From positions 1-12,834 of the forward strand of contig CANQZO010000026.1 of assembly GCA_947628355.1 (NCBI GenBank): DNA of 12,834 nucleotides, in the 5' to 3' direction. Origin of the DNA: Candidatus Gastranaerophilales bacterium (lineage in GTDB: Bacteria > Cyanobacteriota > Vampirovibrionia > Gastranaerophilales > Gastranaerophilaceae). Below the pieces are notes generated by a model, which had not been told where the DNA came from, did no database searches, and saw only the letters and a list, made by a program, of their open reading frames with translations. How positions within the stretch are numbered: the first letter of the stretch is position 1; every line of letters starts with the position of its first letter. The translations under genes and the position numbers were made by a program. Positions 7,301 to 12,834 of this stretch are shown piece after piece.

Positions 7301-7487
7301 ATATCGTATAGGTCAGACTAAAAAAGTATTTGTTTACCGTTTAATTACCAAAAATACGGTTGAAGAAAAAATCCAAAAACTCAAACAGGATAAGAGAAAC
7401 TTGGTTGATTCCGTAATCAGCGTTGATAGAAATATCGGTAAAACTCTTACATACGCCGATTTGCAGGATATTTTTTCTATTGATTAG
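4311..7487 (+). CDS. SWIM zinc-finger SNF2-family helicase
   Basis: This 1058-residue protein is a bacterial SNF2-type DNA-dependent ATPase, expected to move along DNA and displace bound proteins. A SWIM zinc finger (Cys-X-Cys-X6-Cys-X-His: C69, C71, C78, H80) starts it. A long segment to about 560, typical of bacterial SNF2-associated regions, follows. Lobe 1 has Walker A Asp-Asp-Met-Gly-Leu-Gly-Lys-Thr at 620-627, a DESQ box at 717-720 (DEAQ or DEAH is commoner) and Ser-Gly-Thr-Pro at 745-748. Lobe 2 has Ala-Gly-Gly-Thr-Gly at 965-969 and motif VI, Asp-Gln-Ala-Thr-Asp-Arg to Arg-Ile-Gly-Gln, at 991-1002. All motifs are intact. The gene has its own promoter candidate and a weak AAAGAG SD. 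It is not RapA, which has a different N-terminus. Its cellular role is not established by the context. Confidence 0.95.
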   Translation: MTECNFNFKYLKDNSTPGSWRRGYEYHQKEQVASFEAGKTGVKAKVKGNFKSFYDVELKFKKTGVEPSCSCPLKEKWCKHAIAVAFKAINDHVYDEFLERRFKIKPDYSDSETQMNENPMGRYIFHFNAKRRQNFFSILVMDRNTGKVIRDLEGLLKAVIAAQRTDENFELNNSQKVELAIFQQLMKNSRLDKKAGWYDIPIAKFDGFFQLLSKADDVIDGKTKDKLVFCPDEWKLSMAVNFSMVGNVLLSLYWKRPDKEDIIPFEEVRYFSRQLKWGRYKNKIFPINIALSALPQNLIKSTFTDVKDSEGAKFLYEELPKLRQLIPCEVSEIIDKLTLEQRPPINVVTMGLDYDGALKAELEFDYDGTRVAYSKAASKSPYVTIKKPKEDLLYWVKRNIAHEESAYQMLLACKFAPMQTNNLAIEKENAIDFYNYYLKRAGEGWKFEEKDDMSFFKLSPKPFEMVADIDFAVNSTDSFEVNLYGKVGDEEIPFDEIYNLIVEGDKYLRVKNYGFVEVPGQDIFSILKSFNTFDVYKNEDNKYIVKTFRAGLLSEMQNLGFKLKMSRKFSAFWKQISTFSTMDNAPLPKDINAELREYQYKGFSWLWFLYKYGLNGILADDMGLGKTLQALTLLQKAKEKDKKAPSLVICPTSVVFNWENEVQKFIPSLKCLKLSGTERKEHFKEIPKYDIIITSYALIRRDIEKLKKYEFRYIILDESQNIKNPESITAKSVKLLNGQHKLALSGTPIENKLEELWSVFDFLMPGFLLNLSEFNYRYVTPIVDRGEKIVEKRLKSQIYPFILRRMKRDVAKDLPDKVENIAYCELTPEQHDFYLEVLDSTKEELFKSIAENGLEKSRMSIFSALLRLRQICCHPRLYDKENKKGIETSGKFEQLKSMLEEIISEGHRILLFSQFVDMLDIVKEWLTKEGIKHEYLTGSTKNRQEVVERFNTDETIPIFLVSLKAGGTGLNLTGADYVIHYDPWWNPAVEDQATDRAYRIGQTKKVFVYRLITKNTVEEKIQKLKQDKRNLVDSVISVDRNIGKTLTYADLQDIFSID

Positions 7488-7517
7488 TTGACTTAAAAAA
7501 AATCGTCATTATATATA
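7488..7517 (+). promoter_or_regulatory. Possible promoter for a leaderless zinc-ribbon mRNA
   Basis: TTGACT begins right after the helicase stop codon. TATATA follows with a 16- or 18-base spacer. The predicted transcript start falls within a few bases of the ATG at 7522, leaving no room for an SD. This is based on motif match only, in AT-rich sequence. Confidence 0.3.
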
Positions 7518-7521
7518 AAAT

Positions 7522-7896
7522 ATGCTGATTGATTTCTTTAAACATAAAACAGAATGTAATCACGAGCACCTTAGAAGTGATTTAGATGAATGTTACTGCC
7601 CCGATTGCGGTGCTTTAGTGAAACATAAATGGTATATGGTTCGCTGCAGCTGCTGCAATATCAAACGCAAAGCAATATCGGGATACGATATAAAACCGGA
7701 ATCTAAATTCTGCCCTAATTGCGGTAGCAGTGATTTTTATGTTCAAGAGCTTGATGATATTAATTTTACCGATATTAATTATGCCGTATTAAAAAGGGTC
7801 GTTATTCCTCAAAACTTATGTGCGGCAACTCAAATATGGATTGAAAAGGATAACGGTTTATTAACGGAGAATAAATTATTAGAGTTAAGGAAATAA
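7522..7896 (+). CDS. Cysteine-rich zinc-ribbon protein of unknown function
   Basis: I do not recognise a named family for this 124-residue protein. Cysteine pairs at 26/29 (Cys-Pro-Asp-Cys), 42/45 and 64/67 (Cys-Pro-Asn-Cys), plus C24 and a Cys-X-His-X-His at 12-16, indicate one or two zinc ribbons. The last 50 residues are ordinary and could bind a partner. It begins 34 bases after the helicase stop and may be co-transcribed, suggesting a nucleic-acid-related role by association only. No SD precedes the ATG. TTGACT at 7488-7493 with a TATATA 16 or 18 bases further on would place a transcript start almost on the ATG, so leaderless translation is possible. The gene ends just before a strong bidirectional terminator. 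Confidence 0.75.
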   Translation: MLIDFFKHKTECNHEHLRSDLDECYCPDCGALVKHKWYMVRCSCCNIKRKAISGYDIKPESKFCPNCGSSDFYVQELDDINFTDINYAVLKRVVIPQNLCAATQIWIEKDNGLLTENKLLELRK

Positions 7897-7897
7897 A

Positions 7898-7923
7898 AAA
7901 ACAGCCCTATTTGGGGCTGTTTT
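7898..7923. terminator. Bidirectional intrinsic terminator
   Basis: A 10-base-pair hairpin (AAAACAGCCC at 7898-7907, loop 7908-7913, GGGCTGTTTT at 7914-7923) separates the convergent zinc-ribbon and DHH genes. On the - strand it runs into a long T-rich tract (complement of the A run at 7894-7900), a classic terminator. On the + strand the tail is TTT followed by mixed C/T, somewhat weaker. One arm lies inside the last codons of the DHH gene, whose stop is in the loop. Confidence 0.85.
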
Positions 7924-8854
7924 CTTCTTCTAATTCTTTAATCCTTAATTGTATACTTTCCAAAGTTTCATCAGCTTTATCATTTTCTATCTGGCAGGTG
8001 CCTGCATTCATGTGTCCGCCGCCGTCATATTCGTACATCATTGCACCTATATCTATCGGGCATGTGCAGTTTATTATTGATTTACCTATCGCGAAAACCG
8101 TATTTTGCTTTTGTTTCCCGTAAAATGCGTGTATAGAAAGATTGCACTCGGGGAATAGTGCATAAATCATAAATCTGTTGCCGACATGTATTATTTCTTC
8201 GTTCCTTACATCTAAAACAGCAATATTTCCGTCAACTTTCGTACATCTTTTAATTTGTTCTATGAAATTATCCTGTTCTTTAAAATATAAATCTATTCTT
8301 TCCTTAACATCACTATCTTTCATAATTTCGTCAATCGTTTTTGAAGAACATAAATCAACTAATTTTAGCATTAAATTGTAGTTGGAAATATTGAAATTTC
8401 TAAATCTCCCTAAACCTGTTCTTGGGTCCATTAAATAATTAAGAAGTACCCAGCCTTTAGGATTTAATATATCTTCTTGCGTAAAACTTGAACAATCTGC
8501 TCTATCCACTGCATCCATAAGGTCATGAAGATTTGATGAAAATCTTTCCTCTCCGCCAAAGTATTCAAATATTATTCTGGCTGATGATGGTGCTGTTGGC
8601 TCAATTATGTAATTATCTTTTACGTTTGTTGTCCTTACCATTTCACTTGAATGGTGGTCAAATGCCATATAAACTCCGTCACTGTAAGGCAAACTTGCTG
8701 TTATATCGTTTTCTGTTAATTGGATTTTTCCGTCTTGAACATCTTTCGGATGAACAAATTTAACTTCATTAATTATCCCGATTTCCCTTAATAATCCGGC
8801 ACAAACCAAACCGTCAAAGTTTGATCTTGTGTATAATGTATATGTTTCACTCAT
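7907..8854 (-). CDS. DHH-family phosphoesterase
   Basis: This 315-residue cytosolic enzyme belongs to the DHH/DHHA1 superfamily, metal-dependent phosphodiesterases or phosphatases acting on short RNA, cyclic dinucleotides or polyphosphate. The DHH signature is Asp66-His67-His68, D14 sits in the N-terminal metal motif (Ser-Asn-Phe-Asp-Gly-Leu, with Asn where many relatives have a first Asp), Asp117 and Asp120 lie in the central acidic motif, and the DHHA1 Gly-Gly-Gly-His is at 278-281. The substrate cannot be assigned; NrnA-like and exopolyphosphatase-like labels are both plausible. I chose the ATG at 8854 because GAGGA lies five bases upstream; a GTG at 8866 in the same frame would add four residues. 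It follows valS on the same strand by 46 bases, with an extended -10 promoter between. Its final codons form one arm of the shared terminator. Confidence 0.85.
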   Translation of the reverse strand: MSETYTLYTRSNFDGLVCAGLLREIGIINEVKFVHPKDVQDGKIQLTENDITASLPYSDGVYMAFDHHSSEMVRTTNVKDNYIIEPTAPSSARIIFEYFGGEERFSSNLHDLMDAVDRADCSSFTQEDILNPKGWVLLNYLMDPRTGLGRFRNFNISNYNLMLKLVDLCSSKTIDEIMKDSDVKERIDLYFKEQDNFIEQIKRCTKVDGNIAVLDVRNEEIIHVGNRFMIYALFPECNLSIHAFYGKQKQNTVFAIGKSIINCTCPIDIGAMMYEYDGGGHMNAGTCQIENDKADETLESIQLRIKELEEENSPK

Positions 8855-8859
8855 ATCTG

Positions 8860-8864
8860 TCCTC
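8860..8864 (-). promoter_or_regulatory. SD site favouring the ATG start of the DHH gene
   Basis: GAGGA on the - strand ends five bases before the ATG at 8854 and overlaps the alternative GTG at 8866-8864. The predicted transcript start near 8876 would leave only about ten bases before that GTG, which also favours the ATG. Confidence 0.6.
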
Positions 8865-8882
8865 ACTATCTGCCTTAACCCA

Positions 8883-8891
8883 ATTATAACA
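8883..8891 (-). promoter_or_regulatory. Extended -10 promoter before the DHH gene
   Basis: TGTTATAAT on the - strand is a perfect TGnTATAAT extended -10, a type that can work without a good -35. It lies ten bases past the valS stop and 28 before the DHH start codon. No terminator separates valS from it, so DHH could be read both from here and from valS. Confidence 0.5.
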
Positions 8892-8900
8892 TTTTTTTGT

Positions 8901-11546
8901 CTACATAAGTGAATTTATAAGTTCATTAATAGTATTTTCCTGTATTGTTATTTCGTTTATTCTTGCTTTTGTCTGCTCTATAAGCTCCGGTTTTGCGTTA
9001 TTCATGAATTTTTCATTGTTGACTCTTGCAAGCAGAGAGTTTTTCTCGTTTGTTAATTTTTCCAGCTTTTTATTCTGGCGTTTGATTTCTTCATCTAAAT
9101 CAATCAAACCGGCAAGCGGAATATTTATTTTAGAACTGCTTACAACCGTTGATGCCGATTGCTTTTGAGTTTTATGGGTTTCATCAACATATTTTATGTC
9201 TTCAACCCTTGCTAAACGGTGAATATATGCTTCAACTTTTTTGAAAATATCTTCTTCTTTGCTGTCTGCCAATATTTCAATATTGATTTTTGTTGAAACA
9301 GGTATATTAAAACTTTGACGAACATTTCTTAATGACTTAATTGTTTCAAATACAAGCTCCATTTGAGTATTTTCTTGATTAAAGACTAAATTCTTTTCAT
9401 AAATCGGAAACTTGCTAAGCATAATAGCTTTTACATCCGTATTCTTTGGCAGCAATTGCCAGATTGCTTCCGTTATATGAGGCATAACGGGATGTAATAG
9501 TCTTAAAGTCATATCAAGCACATATTTTAATACCCTTTGAGTATTGAGTTTTAAATTTTCGTCTTGAAGCTGTATTTTTGCTATTTCTACATACCAATCA
9601 CAGTATGAATTCCAGAAGAAATCATAAAGCGTATGCGCCATTTCGCCTATTCTGTAGTTTTTTATATTTTCGTTAGTTTCTTTTGCTGTTTCATTCAGTT
9701 TGTTTAAAATCCATTTATCAGCCAATGTAAGATTATCAAAATCAATTTCATTATTATCAACGTCCTCAAGGTTCATTAATACAAATCTTGAAGCGTTCCA
9801 GATTTTATTGGCGAAGTTTCTTCCGTATTCAAATTTTTCGTCGCTTATTTTAATATCCTGTCCGCCGTACGTGCAAAGGGATGTTAAGGTAAATCTTAAA
9901 GCATCGCAGCCGTATTTATCAATAATTCCGACAGGGTCTATAGTGTTGCCTTTTGATTTAGACATTTTCTGCCCGTTTTCATCGCGGATTAAACCGTGAA
10001 TATAAACAGTTGAAAACGGAGCTTTTTTTGTGAATTCTTCGCCCATTGTAATCATTCTTGCAACCCAGAAGAAAATAATATCGAAACCTGTTACAAGAGT
10101 TGAAGTCGGGTAGAATTTTTTAAAGTCTTCTGATTCAGTATTAGGCCAGCCCATAGTAGAAAACGGCCATAATCCTGATGAAAACCAAGTATCAAGTACA
10201 TCTGAATCTTGTGTATATTTATTAGGGTCAGGATTTTGTTTAGCTACAACCATTTCTCCGGTTTCGTTGTTATAATAAGCGGGAATTTGATGTCCCCACC
10301 AAAGCTGGCGGGAAATACACCAATCGCGGATATTTGTCATCCAGCCGAGGTAATTTTTTGTCCAGCGTTCGGGTACAAATTTTATTTTACCTGAGTCTAC
10401 AGCTTCAATAGCCGCTTTTGCAAGCGGTTCCATTCTTACAAACCATTGCTCTGATAATAATGGTTCTATTGTTGTATTACATCTTTGGCATTTTCCTACG
10501 TTGTGTTCAATTGGTACTATTCGAACCAAGCTGTTATTATATTGCAAGAGTTCAATAGTCTTTTTACGTGCTTCTTCGCGGGTCAGTCCTTGAATATCAG
10601 GGTGAACCTCCGCACAATGCTTCATTTTACCCTGTTCATCAATAACCCATATTGGTTTTAAATTGTGGCGCTTGCCTACTTCGTAATCGTTAGGGTCGTG
10701 TGCGGGCGTAATTTTTAACGCTCCCGTTCCGAAAGATTTATCTACATAATCGTCGGCAATAATCGGGATTTCTCTCCCCGTTAATGGTATTAATACTGTT
10801 TTACCGATTAAATCTTTATATTTGTAATCATTAGGGTTAACCGCAACAGCGACATCACCATATATTGTTTCGGGACGGCTGGTTGCAACAACGATTGCAC
10901 CGGGCTCATTTTTTAATGAGTAGCTTATTTCCCATAAATTGCTTTTTTCTGTTTCATAATCGGTTTCTATATCAGATATTGCGCTTTGACAGCGAGGGCA
11001 CCAGTTTACGATATATGCACCTTTATAAATTAAATCTTTTTCATAGAGTTTAACAAAAACTTCTTTTACCGCGTCAGAGCAGCCTTTATCTAGTGTAAAT
11101 CTTTCTCTTGAGCGGTCAAAAGAAGCTCCAAGCCTTTTAAACTGGTTTAATATGGCACTTTTGTGTTCATTTGCCCAATCCCAAGTGAGCTCAACAAATT
11201 TTTCTCTACCAAGATCAAAACGGGTCTTACCTTCCTGCCTTAGTTTTTTTTCAACAACATTTTGAGTCGCAATCCCTGCATGGTCGGTTCCGGGCATCCA
11301 GAGTGTTTCATAACCTGACATTCTGTGGTAGCGCACAAGGATATCCTGTAAAGTGCCGTCAAGAGCGTGTCCCATATGCAATACTCCCGTAACATTCGGC
11401 GGAGGAATTACTATTGAATAGGGTTTTTTTTCGCTTTTTGCGTTAGCTTTAAAGCATTCATTATCTTCCCAAAACTTATATATTGCTTCTTCTGTTTCTT
11501 TTGCGCTATATACGGTAGGTAAATCTTCTATCTTAGTTGAATTCAT
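8901..11546 (-). CDS. valS: Valine--tRNA ligase
   Basis: This 881-residue cytosolic enzyme charges tRNA-Val with valine and hydrolyses mischarged Thr-tRNA. It is full length for the bacterial class Ia enzyme. The ATP-binding His-Met-Gly-His is at 57-60 after Pro-Pro-Asn-Val-Thr-Gly, and Lys-Met-Ser-Lys-Ser is at 527-531. The CP1 editing domain includes Thr-Pro-Ala-His-Asp-Pro-Asn-Asp at 280-287. Cys pairs at 183/186 and 353/356 suggest zinc knuckles. The Trp-Phe-Ser-Ser-Gly-Leu-Trp block is at 454-460. The C-terminal 65 or so residues are Lys/Glu-rich and form the coiled coil expected at the tRNA-binding end. The ATG has an AAGGGC SD a few bases upstream. The 78-base gap to the divergent gene is too short for a T-box, and none is seen. 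It heads the unit containing the DHH gene. Confidence 0.98.
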   Translation of the reverse strand: MNSTKIEDLPTVYSAKETEEAIYKFWEDNECFKANAKSEKKPYSIVIPPPNVTGVLHMGHALDGTLQDILVRYHRMSGYETLWMPGTDHAGIATQNVVEKKLRQEGKTRFDLGREKFVELTWDWANEHKSAILNQFKRLGASFDRSRERFTLDKGCSDAVKEVFVKLYEKDLIYKGAYIVNWCPRCQSAISDIETDYETEKSNLWEISYSLKNEPGAIVVATSRPETIYGDVAVAVNPNDYKYKDLIGKTVLIPLTGREIPIIADDYVDKSFGTGALKITPAHDPNDYEVGKRHNLKPIWVIDEQGKMKHCAEVHPDIQGLTREEARKKTIELLQYNNSLVRIVPIEHNVGKCQRCNTTIEPLLSEQWFVRMEPLAKAAIEAVDSGKIKFVPERWTKNYLGWMTNIRDWCISRQLWWGHQIPAYYNNETGEMVVAKQNPDPNKYTQDSDVLDTWFSSGLWPFSTMGWPNTESEDFKKFYPTSTLVTGFDIIFFWVARMITMGEEFTKKAPFSTVYIHGLIRDENGQKMSKSKGNTIDPVGIIDKYGCDALRFTLTSLCTYGGQDIKISDEKFEYGRNFANKIWNASRFVLMNLEDVDNNEIDFDNLTLADKWILNKLNETAKETNENIKNYRIGEMAHTLYDFFWNSYCDWYVEIAKIQLQDENLKLNTQRVLKYVLDMTLRLLHPVMPHITEAIWQLLPKNTDVKAIMLSKFPIYEKNLVFNQENTQMELVFETIKSLRNVRQSFNIPVSTKINIEILADSKEEDIFKKVEAYIHRLARVEDIKYVDETHKTQKQSASTVVSSSKINIPLAGLIDLDEEIKRQNKKLEKLTNEKNSLLARVNNEKFMNNAKPELIEQTKARINEITIQENTINELINSLM

Positions 11547-11550
11547 TTAA

Positions 11551-11578
11551 TTGCCCTTTTTTATATTTTTTTTATAAT
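11551..11578 (+). promoter_or_regulatory. Promoter of the SGNH-like gene
   Basis: TTGCCC (11551-11556), a 16-base spacer beginning with a run of T, and a perfect TATAAT (11573-11578) give a predicted start near 11585 and a leader of about 40 bases. The layout matches the helicase promoter at 4199-4226. Its -35 overlaps the SD of valS on the other strand. Confidence 0.5.
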
Positions 11579-11624
11579 AATATCATACGATATAAATTTT
11601 AAACTTAAAGAGGAATAATAGAAA

Positions 11625-12599
11625 ATGAATATAAAAAATATACTTAAAATTATACTATTTAATACATTTTTTATTATTTTGATAATATTATTTTTTGAGT
11701 TAGTTTTTTGCTGTTTTGAAGTACTTACTGATGTTTTGCCGGAAGCAAATATTAACCATGATATAAATAAATTTGATTGTTTTAAAAAACGCTTTAATGA
11801 TAGTATAAAGCAGTATTTTCAAAATTGGGATTATAATTTTTTTAATAAAAATGAATTGCGACCGTCGGCTTTATATTATATAAAATCTTCATATACAAAT
11901 CCTGTTCTGCGTAAACAAACTAAAGACGACATAATTTTATCGGGATGTTCTTTCACTTATGGCGACAAATTAACTAATGAACAGTCTGTTCATTCCCAAT
12001 TATCAAAATATGCACATAGAAATGTCTTTAATATAGCTTTATCCGGCGGTTCTCCCAGAGAAATTTTATATATTTTAAGTAACGATACAATATTAAACAG
12101 TTTGATCAGTGACAAAACAAGTGTTAAAGATTTTATTTATATTTATATTCCTGATCATAAGTCACGTTTGTACCGTAATGTAAGACCAATAGTTCCTTTT
12201 TATATTGCATCAAACAGATATAAAACGTTGCAATTCGTTTATATACCAAATTTTTTAGATCATTCATTTTTACTTAGATATATAAATATTTTTCTTTATA
12301 ACAACGGATTTTTAAAAAACAAAAATAAATTATTTAATCTTTATATGAATGAAATAAATAATAAAATAAAAAATAACTTTAAAAATGCTAAATTTACAAT
12401 ATTAGTTTACAATTATGATGAAGATGATATTGGTATGTTTAAAAAATTAGAAAAAAACGGTATTAAAATAATATATCTTTATAGAATAGTTAAAGTTAAT
12501 ATAGATGATGAAAAATATAAGCTGGATGATAAGTTTCATCCTAATGCAAAGGCTTGGGAAGTTATAGTCCCTGCACTTGCAAAAGAATTAAAACTTTAA
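11625..12599 (+). CDS. Membrane-anchored SGNH-hydrolase-like protein
   Basis: This 324-residue protein has an N-terminal hydrophobic helix (about 7-31) with no clear cleavage site, so it is probably anchored with its body outside the membrane. The body resembles SGNH/GDSL hydrolases. S109 in Gly-Cys-Ser-Phe-Thr-Tyr-Gly is the likely nucleophile, Gly141-Gly142 fits the block II oxyanion glycine, and D302 and H305 in Asp-Lys-Phe-His-Pro-Asn complete a triad. The block III Asn is not obvious; Ile-Pro-Asp-His at 175-178 occupies that area. Such proteins often deacetylate or modify surface polysaccharides, but the substrate is unknown. An AGAGGA SD lies ten bases before the ATG. The gene is much more AT-rich than valS: 8 G+C in the 60 bases from 12301, against 24 in 60 from 10381 in valS. 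Confidence 0.72.
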   Translation: MNIKNILKIILFNTFFIILIILFFELVFCCFEVLTDVLPEANINHDINKFDCFKKRFNDSIKQYFQNWDYNFFNKNELRPSALYYIKSSYTNPVLRKQTKDDIILSGCSFTYGDKLTNEQSVHSQLSKYAHRNVFNIALSGGSPREILYILSNDTILNSLISDKTSVKDFIYIYIPDHKSRLYRNVRPIVPFYIASNRYKTLQFVYIPNFLDHSFLLRYINIFLYNNGFLKNKNKLFNLYMNEINNKIKNNFKNAKFTILVYNYDEDDIGMFKKLEKNGIKIIYLYRIVKVNIDDEKYKLDDKFHPNAKAWEVIVPALAKELKL

Positions 12600-12624
12600 A
12601 AAAGACCCTTTTTAGAGGCTTTTT
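12599..12624. terminator. Weak bidirectional terminator
   Basis: AAAAAG, a bulged A and CC (12599-12607) pair with GGCTTTTT (12617-12624) around a nine-base loop. T-rich sequence follows on both strands. It overlaps the stop codon of the SGNH-like gene and lies two bases beyond the gpmI stop on the other strand, so it probably serves both convergent genes. The stem is A-T rich, so strength is uncertain. Confidence 0.55.
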
Positions 12625-12626
12625 AA

Positions 12627-12834
12627 TTATTTTATTAAAGAACTTCCCGTCATTTCAGTAGGTTTATCTATACCCATTATGTCAAGAACGGTCGGTGCTA
12701 TATCGCACAATGCTCCCGTTTCTTTTAACTTTATATCACCTGCATTTATAACAAATAACGGAACAGGGTTTGTCGTGTGGGCTGTATATGGAGTGTGCGT
12801 TGTTTTATCTTCCATATATTCGGCATTTCCGTGG
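12627..12834 (-). CDS. gpmI: Phosphoglycerate mutase, cofactor-independent (C-terminal part)
   Basis: This is the C-terminal 68 codons of a gene that continues past the window's right edge. It matches the end of 2,3-bisphosphoglycerate-independent phosphoglycerate mutase, the Mn-dependent glycolytic enzyme that interconverts 3- and 2-phosphoglycerate. The reading frame opens at the edge with His-Gly-Asn-Ala-Glu, the end of the metal-binding Asp-His-Gly-Asn motif; the preceding Asp codon is cut by the edge. Next come Thr-Ala-His-Thr-Thr-Asn-Pro-Val-Pro, holding another metal-ligand His, and the family's closing Ala-Pro-Thr-Val-Leu-Asp and Met-Thr-Gly-Ser-Ser-Leu. The ATG at 12815 is internal, not a start. 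The gene converges on the SGNH-like gene. Confidence 0.95.
   Translation of the reverse strand, partial: HGNAEYMEDKTTHTPYTAHTTNPVPLFVINAGDIKLKETGALCDIAPTVLDIMGIDKPTEMTGSSLIK

Noticed and set aside
4311..7896. Helicase and zinc-ribbon genes as an anti-phage defence island
   Set aside because: No nuclease, methyltransferase, protease or mobile-element gene accompanies them, and SWIM-SNF2 proteins are common housekeeping chromosomal genes.
8178..8763. Plus-strand frames opposite the DHH gene
   Set aside because: They are antisense to a strongly conserved enzyme and show low-complexity hydrophobic translations without motifs.
8864..8866. GTG start for the DHH gene
   Set aside because: It overlaps the GAGGA SD of the ATG at 8854 and would lie only about ten bases from the predicted transcript start. 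It has a weaker AAGG upstream and remains a minor alternative.
9700..11053. Plus-strand frames opposite valS
   Set aside because: These short frames mirror conserved synthetase sequence and show no domains of their own.
11547..11624. T-box or other leader control of valS
   Set aside because: The gap is 78 bases and shared with a divergent gene; it has no room for a T-box and no recognisable specifier or antiterminator.
12813..12815. ATG as the start of a 62-residue protein
   Set aside because: The frame stays open to the window edge and the preceding codons encode the metal-binding His-Gly-Asn-Ala-Glu of phosphoglycerate mutase.
1..12834. CRISPR array, insertion sequence, tRNA or rRNA
   Set aside because: I found no regularly spaced repeats, transposase or terminal inverted repeats, cloverleaf sequence or rRNA segments on either strand by eye; a dedicated tRNA and ncRNA scan would confirm this.

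Overview
The window is gene-dense, AT-rich bacterial chromosome using the standard code: short gaps, Shine-Dalgarno (SD) sites on many but not all genes, recognisable sigma70-type promoters, and a few TTG/GTG start candidates. The gene set is valine tRNA synthetase, cofactor-independent phosphoglycerate mutase, a SWIM-SNF2 helicase, a TagD cytidylyltransferase, a DHH phosphoesterase and a U32-like protein. This fits an uncultured, low-GC, probably anaerobic gut-type lineage. 'Candidatus Gastranaerophilales' (Melainabacteria) is my best guess from gene style, but no marker here settles it.

Layout. 1-220: non-coding or the tail of a gene to the left, with a striking run of nine C. 221-1327 (-): U32-like protein with conserved cysteines, transcribed away from 1457-2464 (+), an aldo/keto reductase. 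The reductase is followed one base later by 2466-3314 (+), an exported CMD-cupin fusion. 3316-3702 (-): tagD with a TTG start, converging on the fusion with one base between stop codons. 3867-4193 (+): small XRE regulator. 4311-7487 (+): SWIM-SNF2 helicase with its own promoter. 7522-7896 (+): zinc-ribbon protein. A bidirectional terminator follows, shared with the DHH gene at 7907-8854 (-), which lies behind valS at 8901-11546 (-). 11625-12599 (+): membrane-anchored SGNH-like protein, divergent from valS. 12627-12834 (-): C-terminal end of gpmI, cut by the window edge.

Functional themes. Two likely redox proteins (cytosolic reductase, exported CMD-cupin) form one translationally coupled unit. 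valS and the DHH phosphoesterase share a strand and may be co-transcribed, with an extra extended -10 promoter before the DHH gene. The helicase and zinc-ribbon gene may form a nucleic-acid-related pair. TagD and the SGNH-like protein suggest cell-surface polymer chemistry, but neither sits in a surface-polymer cluster here.

I see no CRISPR array, insertion sequence, tRNA, rRNA, riboswitch or T-box. No clear new defence or mobile system is visible. The most unusual points are the cysteine-rich tail of the U32-like protein, the exported CMD-cupin behind a cytosolic reductase, the C9 tract, and the compact promoter and terminator arrangements.
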